A DNA stretch of 64,000 bases, taken from NCBI GenBank assembly GCA_964035545.1, contig OZ037766.1, forward strand, positions 7,945,722-8,009,721. The letters are read 5' to 3'. The notes below the pieces were generated by a model. The model made no database searches and was not told the origin of the DNA. It saw only the letters and a program-made list of their open reading frames with translations. The position numbers were made by a program, and so were the translations under genes. Within the stretch, counting starts at the first letter, position 1, and every line of letters begins with the position of its first letter. Positions 21,941 to 35,607 of this stretch are shown piece by piece. Source of the stretch: Bugula neritina. Lineage: Eukaryota; Bryozoa; Gymnolaemata; Cheilostomatida; Bugulidae.

Positions 21941-24900
21941 ATGGATGTAATTAAAACAGAACAAGAATTTAAAAAACAAGCTACACGAAGTAGTTCTCTT
22001 GTAGTAGTTCATTTCTTAGCTGAGTGGGCACCCCAATGTTCTCAAGTAACAGATGCCTTGATCGAGTTGAAAAATGATCCTCAATGTGCAAAAGCTAATG
22101 TTCAATTTATTCAGGTAATATTTTGATTTTAGATGGATTGTAATCTAACTCTGTCTATTACTGTCACTATGTCAATTCAATGTGCATCACACTCACAGTG
22201 ACAGTGTGAGTGCTTGGCTATTGCCTATTCTTATTCTAATTCGCCATAAAATTAAATCGGTTTATTCATTATTCAAACGGAAGCTCTCAGGCTGATAGTC
22301 ATCGCCATAGTGATAGTGATTCTCATTTCATACTTATACTTATACTCAGTAAGTAATACTTAGTCTTATAGTTATACTAACTACTAAGTATTACTTAGTT
22401 AGTATAGTCATACTGATACTCATACTCACAGTAATGAGTCATAATTATACTCGTAGTGAATGTCAATGTGCTGTAATTATTACTTGAGATTTGGGAGAAG
22501 TATAACTAAACAGCAGAACTGTTCTACTAGAACGCCTTTAAACAAAATGAAATTCAAACTCAAAGTCAAACACCATCAGCTTGAGTCTCAGACTTGGCTA
22601 TTCTGAATAAAAATTGAAATTAGCTATCCGTTGGTTTAAATTACTAATAATTATTATTAGTGTTACTAATTATGATAATGTTTACAGTTTATAAACTTTT
22701 ATATTTGATTTCAATTTATGGTTTTGTGAAATCAATTCAAATTGGCGGTTTTTACCTGCACCAAAGCTATCTAAGCATGAAATAAATTAAGTAAAGCTGA
22801 AAGTTCAAAAGCTGCATCTCTTTACACCAAATAGCAAAGCAAGATTACCAACTTTCTACTGAAGTTCTAGCTGAAGAGTAAGTCTGCTTTTAGGTTGCCA
22901 ACATTAGACGGCACAACTATATTTTAGATTATAAATTGCTTAAATTCTCGAACTATGTGATTGCAATGGTTTTAGGTGCAACAATCGTTGTATCAGTGTG
23001 CTTCATTATAAGACCTGTACATGTAAATGAAAGTTGTTTTTAACAAGAAAAAAATTAAACCCACTTCCAATACTTATACTTGGAGTTTCTGGTTTTGAAA
23101 TGCTTTTTCACTTGTATTAATTGTAAAACCAGCACTATCAATTCAAGTACCTGAAGATTCAGTATATAATTGAAGAGTTTTTTCATCCATATACTAATTT
23201 CTTCCCTTATCTCAATAACCACATATATTGTAGGTAGAAGCAGAAGATGTGCCCGAGGTATCAATGCACTATGAGATAGAGGCAGTACCCACAGTTATAC
23301 TTCTTCGGCAAGGTAATTTTGTCAACACTCAGGATTTCAATTTGTACAATAATTCTAACTGTTATATTCATGTTTTCTATTGAAATATACTTCATTTTAG
23401 GCAAAGTTGTAGACCGCATCAATGGTGTTAAGATACTAGAAATGACTGAAAAAGTTCGTCAGAATGCTGGAAACAGTTCTGTGATAATGCCAACAAAGAA
23501 AGCTGAGCCAAAAGAAAAGTTGGAAGACCGACTGAAGCGTCTGATAAACTCACATGAGGTATGGAAGCAAGTTTATCATAAAATTGTGTTGTGGCTAGAA
23601 TCACAATCTGGTAAATGATAAATTCATCTTTGTTGAAATAATTTGAAATGCATTTTAATTAACTACAACAAATATATGATTAATTTGGGTAATTTCATAG
23701 GTTTTCAAATATATTACACCAAAAAGTTGAGCTATTTAATCAGCTATATTAAATTTAATTTCAGGGTACAAAAAACTTGCTAGTTTAGAATGCTTACCAG
23801 TGAGTGTTAATTTCCGAAAATTGCTGTTTTTACAATTCTATATATTTTTTAGTTTGTAGTAGCCTAGTTTCACCACTGCATAATAGCTATTACAATCATA
23901 GAATTTAAGAGAATTGAACGTTAGTACTGAGTACTGACCAACTTTAATCTTGGAAAATCAGCAATAAATCATTCATAATAGTTGATTAGTTAAAAGCAGT
24001 TTTTTGGACATGGCCCTAAACACCAGTTGCTCACACTTAGTATCATAATAGATTTTTTTCTCTTATCCCCCATTTACAGTTGGCCTAAGAAATTCCCCAA
24101 TATTGAATGTATTTTATTGGTTTGTGTTTCCTCAGTTAGTTAGTACCAGTTTAATTTGCATGGATAAAATGTATATTAGCCTATATATATATATTATGTT
24201 GTGTACATGATGCAGATTGTATGTGCAATAGAATTGGATGAAAAATAGACTACATCAATTTTCAAGTGGCTCTGCATTCTTATTCATTTTGGCACAAAGT
24301 ATACACTCTTTCTAGTTATTTTGGTGAATATAGGTTTACTCTTTACTGTTACATAAGGTTATGTTGCAGGTGATGCTGTTTATAAAAGGGGAGCCTGATG
24401 CCCCAAGATGTGGTTTCAGTAAAACTCTTGTGGGATTGCTTAAAGACAGAAATGTGACATTTGGTACATTTGACATACTAACTGACAATGAAGTCCGCCA
24501 AGGTTTGTAAAATTTAGATTTGGAAAAACATTCACTGTTTTCAGTAAATTATATCCAAGAAAATGCAGTGCTGTGTTTTAGACTTCCCGTTTCTTGAACT
24601 CTGCTAATGTTTTCCGATAGAGTTGTGCAAACAGCATTAAAGCATTTGTTGATATACAAGACTATGAAGGTACAATATTAAATACTGGTTTACCATCTAC
24701 AGGTTTGAAAACACATTCAGACTGGCAACTATATCCACAAGTGTATGTGAATGGCGAGCTAATAGGTGGGCTGGATATTGTAAAGGAACTGATAGCCAAT
24801 GATGAGTTTGAGGATACATTCCCCAAGCAAGTGCCATTGGAGGAACGTCTGAAACTCCTGGTGAACAAATCTCGAGTGATGCTGTTTATGAAAGGAGATC

Positions 24901-25139
24901 GTGCCGTTCCAAAGTGTGGGTTTAGTCGCCAGGCTATAGATATGATGAACAAGACAGGCGTTGAGTATGAAACATTTGATATTTTGACTGATGAAGATGT
25001 AAGACAGGGTCTCAAAGACTTCTCAGAATACAGAACATATCCGCAGTTGTATGTGAGTGGAGAGCTCGTTGGCGGTCTTGACATCATGAAAGAAATGGAA
25101 TCGGCTGGTGAATTGATCGATGCTGTGAAAGACAGTTGA
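21941..25139 (+). CDS. GLRX3: Glutaredoxin-3 (PICOT), thioredoxin domain plus two monothiol glutaredoxin domains
   Basis: Exons 21941-22114, 23234-23312, 23401-23558, 24370-24502 and 24703-25139 join in phase to 326 aa (human protein 335 aa). Residues 1-105 are a thioredoxin fold with the degenerate site WAPQC, so it lacks the CxxC of an active thioredoxin; this is normal for the family. A Lys/Glu-rich linker then leads to two glutaredoxin domains, each with the monothiol CGFS motif (PRCGFS and PKCGFS), the TFDILTD strand and the glutathione-contact segment ([32 protein letters not shown]). Family role: cytosolic/nuclear dimer that carries 2Fe-2S clusters through CGFS cysteines and glutathione, with BolA2 as partner, for cytosolic iron-sulfur assembly and iron regulation. 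The ATG at 21941 is the natural start, in a good context, with no upstream in-frame alternative. It is the only plus-strand gene in the first 57 kb. Confidence 0.96.
22290..22460. repeat. ATNANT-type simple repeat in GLRX3 intron 1
   Basis: Mixed units such as ACTTAT, ACTCAT and AGTAAT in an approximately 170-bp tract, with an internal palindrome around TACTAAGTATTACTTAGTTAGTA-like sequence. Same class as other loci in the window. Confidence 0.7.
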
Positions 25140-25691
25140 TTCGATTGTGATGTAAGGAACATTATTGCAAAGAAATAACATTCTACTATTTCTTAACATA
25201 TGAAATGTCTGAAATTAAAAGACCATGAGTTAATTTTTCACAAGCAATTTAATCAGTTTTTCAATTAAACTTACTTTTATTTTAAATAATTTATAAAAAA
25301 ACGATCAACTGTGAGACTACAAATTATAAAACAAATAAACACGTAGTAAAGTAACATCAGATCATTTAATAATTTTAATCTGTGAAAAATATCAACGGTG
25401 GATTAAAAACACTCAGATCTTATAAATACAGTAGTAGCATATTGCCAGTTTTGGATTCTAATGATTGTTTTCATTCACAAATAGTATATTATAGTAAAAA
25501 AATTATTAGCTCATGCATAAAAAATTAAGAAACAGGGTAGCACCAAATACTAATTGAACCTGTATACCAAATATACAGAATTAATAGAATAGAAATTTAT
25601 ATTATAAGCTCATATGCAAATAAAACATTACCTTTGGAAAATTGTCTTACCTATAAATCTGCGGTAAATGCAGTTAATAACCAAGTTGATT
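25140..25691. other. Convergent intergenic spacer between GLRX3 and XYLT
   Basis: GLRX3 ends at 25139 on the plus strand and XYLT ends at 25692 on the minus strand, so this 550-bp AT-rich spacer must hold both 3' UTRs. No other feature is seen. Confidence 0.6.
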
Positions 25692-28600
25692 TTAAAAGCG
25701 CCTGTTGAAAGGTTGAACAAATTTACCTGTTTTTGGGTCAACTGGCCCAATTTCAGATTTAGGATCAGGAGAAAAGGAGCTCCAGGTTGTTGTATTGCAC
25801 ATAGGTAGAATATCACAAGTTGATTGTTGCACCATCGAACATACAGCGTTGGGTTTCCAGAACCTAATAACAAGATCATCTATCCAAGCTAAGATGGAGC
25901 TGTGACTGCCATGTAAAGTCTGTTTCAACTCTTCTATGGTTGGGTGTACAGCTTCCGGCTCATCAACAACCTTTTGCAATAGTGCTGTTTTCTCAGTAGG
26001 ATATGGCACAATGTAGGGCGACATATCATAGGCTAATAATGAACTACCATCATACACTCTCTTATGATAAATATCTGGCAGCACTAAAAACGAGGTTTTC
26101 GCAACAAGAGCTTCACGGTAGACAAGTTTAGCTGCCCATTCACCGGGAAGTAAAAGTTTATCTAAATAGATTTTTGTCACTACATAATTGTCATTGCCTT
26201 GTGGTATATTGACATCATGAACATAGGCAAGTCGGCCCAAGGGATCTACCAACACCAGCGTTACATTCAATGCCAGCCCGCCTTTCCATTCTTGTACAAC
26301 AGTCAAATTTACGGTTTTGGAAACTAAAAACTGACCATAATCTCGAAAAATTCGCTCTTTAAAGTCAAAGACACCTCCAACCTGAAAATGGTAAAAAAAT
26401 CATGAAAATAATTGAAGGCTTCTATAAATACCGATTTGTCTATATAATGCAGAATATTCAATTTTTTTCGGTTCGCACACTATTTAGCAGAACCAACGAG
26501 TATCCAGCCTTCTAATGATGCTAAGAGTACAGAAAACCGTTAAAGTATTCGCCATTTATTCCAACAACAGTTACAGCATATAATGTTACAGTTGCAATAT
26601 CATATTTATCATCTATGAGTCTAAGCGGAAATTTATATTATACCACAAACCTGTATAGAAGCAATCCTAGAAATTGGACCAATAGGCTGTATAAGTGTAA
26701 ACTTTTCTTTTGGTTTAACATGCAGCTCCCAATCTACATGTTGTCCACCTGTATGTCTACCTTCGAACTGTACAAGTAGTCCATCAAATTTATTCTGCTG
26801 AGTTATAAGATGAGATTGACTGACAGAAGGCGTAACCACATTACAAGTAACATCCTCGTTCACCTAAGAAACATACAAATGAATCCGTCACATAACAATA
26901 TGGTATTGCTGGAGTTATCTACTCCTTAACGAGTTCCATTGGTGAGTTTCTAGGGCTATAAAATGCTTGCTTTAAATAGAACTGGGGCTATTACGAAAAG
27001 AAATTTTTTTGATACTGATGATTTAATATTAGTCCGGCATTGAGCACCATTATACCCCAAACCCACCCAACAAGCTTGGGTAAAATACATGCATGGTTAT
27101 TTGACTTGCAAAATTACAATTTCTCTACTAATAAATGCAATAATGTTGACCATAAAATTTTCCAACTACTGTTGTTGGTAAGCAGAAAATCAAGTGCAGC
27201 TAAGTTATGTCAATACGGAACACAAATTGCAAGTGTTCACAAAGATGCGTCAGTATTGCTTGCATTCATGATGTTTGTGTTGGTTTATATACAAACGCTG
27301 GTTTATTATACATTCTGAAAATGTACAGCATTTCCACTATGTGAGTCCGTAAGATTAGAAGGCAGATAACCAAAAATGGCAGTAAACATGCTTTCTGTAA
27401 ACTGAACAAGTAGCGGAGTGATTTAAAGGTGGTAAATGGCTGTCATTCAATACGACATAATATATTCTTACCCTAACGAGTTTATTTACTGTATTTCTAA
27501 CAAAGGACATGTAAAATGTGTATTGAGGATCCTCAGACACTTTCCACACATCCTCAACATGAAAGACATTCTGCCAATAAGTTGTAAGTGCCTTCGTATC
27601 TACAATGTGATACATATCATTTTGAACCACCATTACCATACTTACCTTGTCTACCATTACACCTATAGCAAATATAACGGCTAAACATACTGTTCTTTTT
27701 ATAGTAAATAAAGTATTGAAAGCAATAATTTGGCTGTACAAGTTATTAAGCAAATAATTGAAAGTGAATTTCACATTATTTGTTGGCATTTTCTTAGGAA
27801 TTATATTTAAGTCAAACTTCACTTGAAGAGGAAGTTACCTTCTGGATACGTAGTATGCAGCCATTCATCAATCCAGTTAATTACATTATTATTCACCACC
27901 GCTTCAAACTTTCTAGCAAAGAATATGTTTTGATTAGAAGTTTTCTACAAAGAAATTGAAATTACTCAAATAAGGTAGACAATGTATACGGTAAATGTCT
28001 TTTTAAGTAGAGATATGAAAGGTACATGTTGAGGCAAATTCATTAATTATAAAATATTCAAGTAACTTAGATGTTACATTATACAGATCACATTAAATTA
28101 AGATATTAAGATATCATTGCTGGAGAAAAAAAAAGAGAAATAAACATCAATCAGATTCTTCAAGTCCTAACTTTTTCAAGGGAAGAAATACATACTAGAA
28201 GTTTTTCTTTATCCGACTGAGAATCAGTGAAATCCAGAGGGCTACAGCCACACCAATCAACAATATGTTTATACTGACATAGACATCCACGCTTCTTGTT
28301 CCAGTTAGTCTTGTGCAGGTTGTTGTCTATGAAAGTCTGACAGTATTTACTGTTCTGTAGTACTGTATGAAAGTAGGACTATAAATAGTATAACAGCTAT
28401 AAATAGTCCAATAGTTATTTATCATATCTTACAACATAACATTCAAGAAAATTCCTATTACGTATGACAATGCATAATGGTGCAATTTAGGAAAACATTA
28501 CACAGAATAATAATAAAGGGAGCAGCCGTGGTCTAGGGGTTAGAGCGTTTGCCTAGCAAACGTGAGGTCATGAGTTCGAGCCCAGACAAAGGCCATTGGT

Positions 28601-31600
28601 GATGTTAGGAAGAGCATCTAGTCATAATTGCTCCTGTGCCTCATTTTAATAAATCCTTAGCCCGCTTTAACAAAAACCATTTCCATCAGGGGTTTCTCAC
28701 AGGGATAGCAACCATAAACTTGCGTGAGCTTTTTACACAGAATAATAATGATTATGTCTATTGACACCTTGGACAGATGACAGGAAGGTAATAATCAATT
28801 TCTGAAAAAAATTAAATATTTTCTATCAGAGTAGGGTAAGCAACTCTCAATTTATGATTGAGTCTATAAATATTTTTAGAATTATAGTTTATTCCTGTTC
28901 TGCATGGATGAAGCAAATACCAAGATGAAAAACTGGTCAGTAGAGATACTGCACGGCATAGAGACGCTAGTGCTAGCTGGTTCCCCATGCCATAATTTGC
29001 CATGTAGTAAATTGTGCTAACAAAATAAACCCTAAACTAATCAACAATGAGTTAAACTGAATTAAGTTTATTAAAAAGTCCTACTAGCAGTATATGGACT
29101 AACTGATAAATTATAAATAATTATGACAGAAAATAATAAAATCTTCACTCTTTACACCCTCATAATATAATCTATGAATCAAATTTTTAAAATTTTAATC
29201 AATTTATGAAGATACGCTTAAAGTCAGCCCCTCCATTTTAAAAAAATTAATTTAAGCAGTCATAGCAGCACTACTTCATGAATTTTAAAGTCTACACTAA
29301 AACTACTCTCAAAACTGTATGATTAAAAACCATCAGACCTTAGACGCCGAACAAGTTAGTAAGTGAGTAGATCAGAGCAGATAATATAAATTAGCATTAC
29401 GCAGAGTACATGAGTTGCATATTAAACCACAATTTGATAATTATCACCTCTGCCGGAAGAAGAGCAAAGGAATAATAACGACGGAGACCCTCAACCAACT
29501 CATCTGACTTGACGCCTTCTGACTGAGTGACATAAGAGACAAACTCCCTGTTCAAGCAAATCCAGTCACTGCCACCATCTATCCTTATGCCAGTAGGGAG
29601 CGTGCGATTACCCACCCGCCACAAGTGGTAGTCACATTCATAAAATGTCTTGAGCAATCCTTGCTTTCGCATGAAGCTGCAACATATAAAAGTGATAAAC
29701 AAAAGATCAAGATCCGCTTAGGATGAGTTAAATTTTTATTGGCTAAACACAAATTTTTAATTTATGTTTTTAATTTTGAATTTAATTTTAATTTAATTCA
29801 TAGAGATTCCATGGTCGAATCGACCGACGGAGGCCAAAGTCATTCATTCAAATTTTTAATACATCAAATACATTATTTAATCGCATACCAATATTATGAA
29901 CAGAACATAATATTATTTACAGGCATAGCTGGAGTAGAAACACCCTATGATGAGTTCACACAAAGTGAGAATATACTGCAAATACTACCTACTCAGTAAT
30001 AAAATACAACATACGCTGGGGTGTCTGGCCCATGAGATTTAAGGAAGTTGTTTCCCCTGTTGGCCGTGAGATAAGCCGTCAGTGACTCTATGGACCTGCA
30101 ATACATGATGACAGATGAAACGCATTGTGTGGTAGAGTTGGCATTGCAGGGGAACACATATACTTTTTGCAGAAGAAATCGTAGAATTAAAAAAGGCTTG
30201 TGACTCGGCATATGGTTTCACACTATATTGTTCTATTTCTTTGACTTCGAAACCAAAACCCATAATGCCTTGCTACAATCTTGGTCATACTGAAATAATC
30301 TATTTACACATAGCTGCAATTTAGGCAGAGCAATATATAAATGTTACTATCACAATCATTTCATTTGGTTATATTTAAAAAAAAGAATGATTTTTAAATC
30401 ATTTCAATATTTAAAAGCACACAACTCCTGAAAGCAACGCTAATTCAATTACTTACACCATCCACATGTCTATTCCCATTAGAGTAACTAATAAAGAGTA
30501 AGTAGGTCCTAACACTATATCAGTTAAGATACATAACACACAACTGGTGTGTACCACACAGCAGAATGGTGGCTACGTACTTGACAGGGTAGTCAGATTC
30601 ACTGAGGTTAAGATAGAAGTCCCAGTGCCAGTCGGTCATGTTTAAAGCATCCTTCATAGTATGCAGCAGCATCTGCAGGAGACTGGCTCCACCCCAGATG
30701 GTGGAGAACCTCTGAGGAGCAACTCTGACATTGTCGTACATGTGACTGAGTGAAAGAGCCTGTCTGTACAGATACTCTTCTCTCTACAAGACAGCAGGCT
30801 GTCCTAAGATCTTATGTAATCCGCTCAAATCAACTAATGCTTAAAGTTCATAACAAACTCCATAAAACAATGCAGTAAACATGATTGCATGGGTGAAAAT
30901 AGAAAATGCTCAAAAAGCAAGTGAAGATCATATCAAATCCAAGCCAAGTCCAGAATAACGTAATTGATTTGCTGCTTGTTAATACATCCCAAATAAAGAC
31001 TTACCTACACCTTACAGATGATAGATTGCCTATTAAGTAATATAAGCTGCATAATCTGACTTAATTTTGCTACCAACATACAGACGATATTTTTAAAGCT
31101 CAATGCAAGATCAGGTTTCTCCATTTGACAGTAGACACAGTTAGGATTGTCTCCCACTGTGAAATATTGTAATTAAATACTCGCATTGTTTGTGCCTGGC
31201 AAACAGATAAGTGGCACTTACAGCATCTACATGAATGTAGTAATAGTGGTTCACGTGGTATAGCTGCTTGAACAGTCGTTTCACTTGTCTCCAAGCTCTC
31301 CCATTCCAAGTGAACATGAAGAGGATTCGCACCATGTGACTCGTCTCCACGTCCAACACTGCAGGCACTTCACTCTGCTTCTCTTCACCTGACGGTCTGC
31401 CTGCCAACATCACAATCTCATCACAAAACATGTTTAACAGACAAATATAAAAACGAGTTTTTTTAACAACAATTATAGTGATTTTAGCGAACTACTATTG
31501 ATTTCAGGTAACGAAGATGACTTTTATCTACTAACTAGCTAATTACTAGTTTCATTTTATTTTCCAATGTATTTTGTTGAATTAGTTTGCCATTAGCTGT

Positions 31601-34401
31601 GAGCAAACACAACTGACGAAACCTATATAACTAATAGGGCTACAGTCAGTCCTATACAATCCTTAGACTCAAGTCCTGACATTACTTGGTTGCATAGTGA
31701 TGCAATAAATAAACCCGACATCCCCTTCACTAGACAAAACTCTAACTGCATTCACATTTAAAATTTATTTTATACTTGGTTAATAAAATATAATCAAAAA
31801 ATATATATCCATATTTTTAATTCTGCTATTGAAACTGCTGGAACCGAAAATATTTTTGGATAAGAATAGAAAAAATAACATACTGCCATATCCCGTTTGA
31901 TAAACATCTAGAGAGTTGAAACCTCCACAAGTTGCACTAATATTGCCAGGGCACGGATAGTTACAGCGGTCCTTTGATATACTTTGGTGTTTGCCGTAAC
32001 TATTGCTACACCAGCACTCCTCACCAAACTGCAAGCCAGCGTAGTTGTAACCTTTAAATACACGAACACATAGAATACTATTAAACTTTGTATTATTATG
32101 TAGAATACTATTAAACTTTGTATTATTATGCATATCCAAGTCAACAAAAAGGCTGAGAAAACAAATAATTGAATAAGTTAAAATTGTTTCAAGTGATTAT
32201 GGTTAAACTCAAATGTAAAGGAAAATAGAAAAAGTGGTTCGCATTTCATATTCTAATTAAAAAAATGAAAAAAGCTAAAAACCCTAAAGTAGCACTAAAA
32301 CTTAAAACAAGATTTAAAAACTGCTCGAAAATGGCAATACCAAGTAACAACAGATAAAGCAATGACTGTACCAATATCTGTTTTTTATGAGGCTGCTCTA
32401 GAATCTAGATAATCAGGTTAAAGAAACTACTATCATGGCAGACAAAACTGGTCATTTAAAAGTGAGTATTAGATATATAGAAATCGGGTACGTTGTAGCA
32501 GAAAAATAAAATCCAGAATACCAATATGAAATTGACATTAGTGTATACATGATAAATTACCTGATGCCAAACACATGTTAACACAATACTTAGGTGAGTT
32601 GTTATTAGATTTATGGTGTGGCCCTGAAAAATCTCTATCGTGTTGATCATCTTTGAAGCAACCCTGGTGTTGGCCACCACCAGCACCTTTAAATATATAT
32701 TCTTATTATATAACATGTAATATTGTAATTATTATGAACACGGCAACTTAATAACTATTATATACAACAATAGTGAGAAAACAAATTTAAACAAAATATA
32801 ATAATAAGATATATTGAGAGTGACGAGTTTATTAAACATATAATTTTTGCTCAAATTTTCAGAGAAACCTCATTAATTAATCAATTTTATTAATATAATT
32901 ACCAATAAACTTGCAAGTAAATTGCATATTTTTGTTTGATTACATAAAAAGTGTAATTGCAGCAATTTGAAATACAGGTGACTTAAGTTAGGAATTATCG
33001 TAATCTAACATGTTATTCCCATTTTTGCTAAAATAAAAAGTTTTAGACTCATAAAGACCTTTAAGTGGACAGAACCGTGGAAGTTCTGCCGGAAAAAGCT
33101 TGTCTTGCTCAAGCAAGCAACTAACACGCTGAATAGTTTCTTTGCAACCAATAGTTTTAGCTCTACTAAAAGCTGACAGGGCATCTACATTCATTGAGTC
33201 GCATTTTACAGCAGAGGCTTTGTATAAAGCATCGACAACCTAAAATGAAAATCACAAGTCATCTTTCAATCTTTGGTACCCTGTCCCATAACTATGTCTA
33301 TGATAACAGCATACCATTAAACAAACAAAATTCAGTTGTCCTTTAGAGCATCAGTATGTATGCAACATTTACAAACCATTGATGACTTTTCTTTTTAATT
33401 TTTACCTTCTAATTTTCAATTCCCATAAGCTTAGAGTTTAAGTGATCGATTATAAACTGATCACCATTATCAACAACACTCTAACACATAACTTCAGATG
33501 GAGTAGACACACGTGTAAAATTTCTTCTGGGTAATAGTAGACATAGTAATACTGATATTAAATTCAATAATCATGATAATAATATTCTAAAACACTAAAT
33601 GTTAACAGTAATTATTACTATACGTAGACAAAATAGGTCGGTACGAGTATTAGTATAACTATAAGTATAAGTATAACACTAACTATAAAAGCTAATACTA
33701 ACAGTAATAGTAATTCACTAATACTAACAGTAATAGAATAGCAAATGTAATACTAATAGTAATAGTAACAGTTACAATTTAATTTTATTCCCTAAAGAAT
33801 TCAAATCGATATTCATATTGATACTAATATAAATAATACTAAATTCTAATTCAATCATATTATAATTATAATTAGTATTATTTTTAAATCTAATACTAAG
33901 TCTAATACTAATAGTAATTGAAAAAACTAAAACATTAAGATTAATACTAAAATTGAATTATTAATTAAATTTGATATCAAATAAGAAGTGAGAATCTTCA
34001 ACTAAAATGAGACAACAAGAATAATGTATTAAGCTCACACTTTTCTGTTTATTATCAAGATGAAGATCTGCTGAGTTTTGTTTATTCTCATAGTCATGGT
34101 GACCGTGACGGTGATGGTCATGGTAGTCCTGAGAAAATCCCAAAGCTTGCTGATATAAATATTGCCTTAAAGCATGGAAATTTTGGGGTTCATCATTTGG
34201 TGTGACAGTTTTTATTTTGTTGATACTTGCATCACCGTTAAAAAATATATAACCCAAATAAAACTGCAAGCATACAATAATCATACAACAACTAAACAAA
34301 CATTTCCAACTCAAAAGCATGAAACATTTTTTTCTACAGGAGGCTGACATTTTAATTGCATATCCGTTTCGTGGCCCTCGGGGCTGCGACTTGCTGACCA
34401 A
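25692..34401 (-). CDS. Peptide O-xylosyltransferase, 13 exons
   Basis: Exons in order: 34401-34039, 33239-33059, 32686-32561, 32051-31884, 31400-31222, 30783-30581, 30095-30015, 29676-29448, 28378-28196, 27944-27839, 27599-27472, 26863-26651, 26381-25692. All phases close to 949 aa (human XYLT1 is 959). Domains in order: a short basic cytoplasmic tail and a membrane anchor (about residues 30-55, [18 protein letters not shown]), as in a type II Golgi protein; a His-rich stem; a Cys-containing region ending RFCPLKG; a WSC domain (GCFKDD ... CWCSNSYG ... CNYPCPG); the GT14 catalytic domain ([73 protein letters not shown]); and the XT C-terminal domain ending [15 protein letters not shown]. Role: transfers xylose from UDP-xylose to core-protein serine, the first step of chondroitin/heparan sulfate synthesis. 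Copy 2 of the SINE lies in intron 8. The WSC domain is known from insect homologues. Confidence 0.96.
28515..28733 (+). mobile_element. tRNA-derived SINE, copy 2, with 16-bp target-site duplication
   Basis: This is the best-preserved copy. The A box TGGTCTAGGGG and B box AGTTCGAGCCC lie in a tRNA-like head (from about 28527), followed by the common body and an end at GTGAGCTTTT. It is flanked by a perfect direct repeat TACACAGAATAATAAT at 28499-28514 and 28734-28749, so the insertion is fairly recent. It lies in an XYLT intron, antisense to the gene. Confidence 0.92.
33530..33930. repeat. ANT-type simple repeat in XYLT intron 1
   Basis: About 400 bp of loosely repeated ACT, AGT, ATT and AAT triplets (for example ACTAACAGTAATAGTAAT), the largest tract of this class next to the one at 43.9 kb. 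Confidence 0.8.
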
Positions 34402-35607
34402 CTACAATGTCTAAGAGTTGTCTTTTCCTTAAACAAGCTTTTTAGATGTGGCAACGGAGTTATGTTCTTAATCACTCGTGCCACCCCTGCGCTGTGAGCT
34501 GCTGTGCTTACACAGCTGTTGGTATACATGCATAAATAGAACAGTAGTTTCTGAGAGAATAAAACACATAAATATGTGCGTAGTGGCCTGTTTTTCCTTG
34601 AATTACTAGTTATAACTCGTTATTTATTGCTTTTTTTGTCTGGCTCTGTCGTACTCTCCTGCGTTTATGGATGAAACACTGACTTGCTCATATAATGTAT
34701 TTTAGAATTTAATAGATTGTAGCATACAATAATGAAACAGTTGTCTTATAATTTAAAGGATTTCACTGCAAGTTTCTTAAATATTACAGCCTGTACACAC
34801 AAGCAATGAAACACATTAGTAAAAGATATTGCTAAGTATTCTATATTCTAGTGTATTGTAATGAAAAATGGATAAGTAAGGAACAATGCATTCTATCACC
34901 ACAAATTGATTTTTTATCTGTGTAATAACTTTATTTCAAACTCTAGTTAAAATATGCACCTTGTTGTTAGTTTGCTGAAAACAGTGTTTTTATGGATTTA
35001 AGCTAACTGATGGACAGCCTGTTCTTGATTAGGTGTAAAGATACTTACATTGCTAGTGTCATAAGTTTCTTTTCAAAGTTTCATTGTTATATCTTAAACT
35101 ATATTTTGACATGGGCCCTTTCTAATTTCATAGTTGTGGAATCTCAAATATAATTTCGTCCCATTGTCACAGTGAAGGTCCTCATTTCATTTATTGAGTT
35201 GTACATCTTGCAAACTACTTCCACAAACTCTATCTTTTTAGTTCTTCATTCTGTTAAATGTTCATTTTTTTGTTTTTTGAGAACCAAGATTTACAAATGA
35301 ATGAAACCAAAGTCAGTATACATAAGTTCAAAGGTTAAATTGTCATTTGAATACTGAGAATATGTTTTTGAATTTTCAAACTTTTTATTAAATCTGATTG
35401 AAAAATATATGCAAACAGTTTTTAAAGAGCATCGAAAAATATATAAAATGTAGCATTTTTTTGATTAATTATTGCTATGACTTAGTTATCTGGGTTGAAT
35501 AACTAGAAGTCTAGAACATATTTTCCCCAACAGATTATTTAGAATTGCATAGAACTTTAAGCTGGTTATTTGTGTTTCAAGCGTAAACTACTAGTATTAT
35601 AAAAGTG
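34402..35607. other. Intergenic DNA upstream of XYLT
   Basis: About 1.2 kb between the XYLT start and the end of the CCCH-RING gene, both on the minus strand. It should contain the XYLT promoter and the 3' UTR of the neighbour. No exon, repeat family or clear core promoter element was recognised. Confidence 0.5.

Noticed and set aside
24662-25162. 166-codon minus-strand open frame over the last GLRX3 exon
   Set aside because: Antisense shadow of the two glutaredoxin repeats.
28527-28600. A functional tRNA gene
   Set aside because: A and B boxes are present, but the same head and a common 150-bp tail recur at four loci with target-site duplications, so it is a SINE head.
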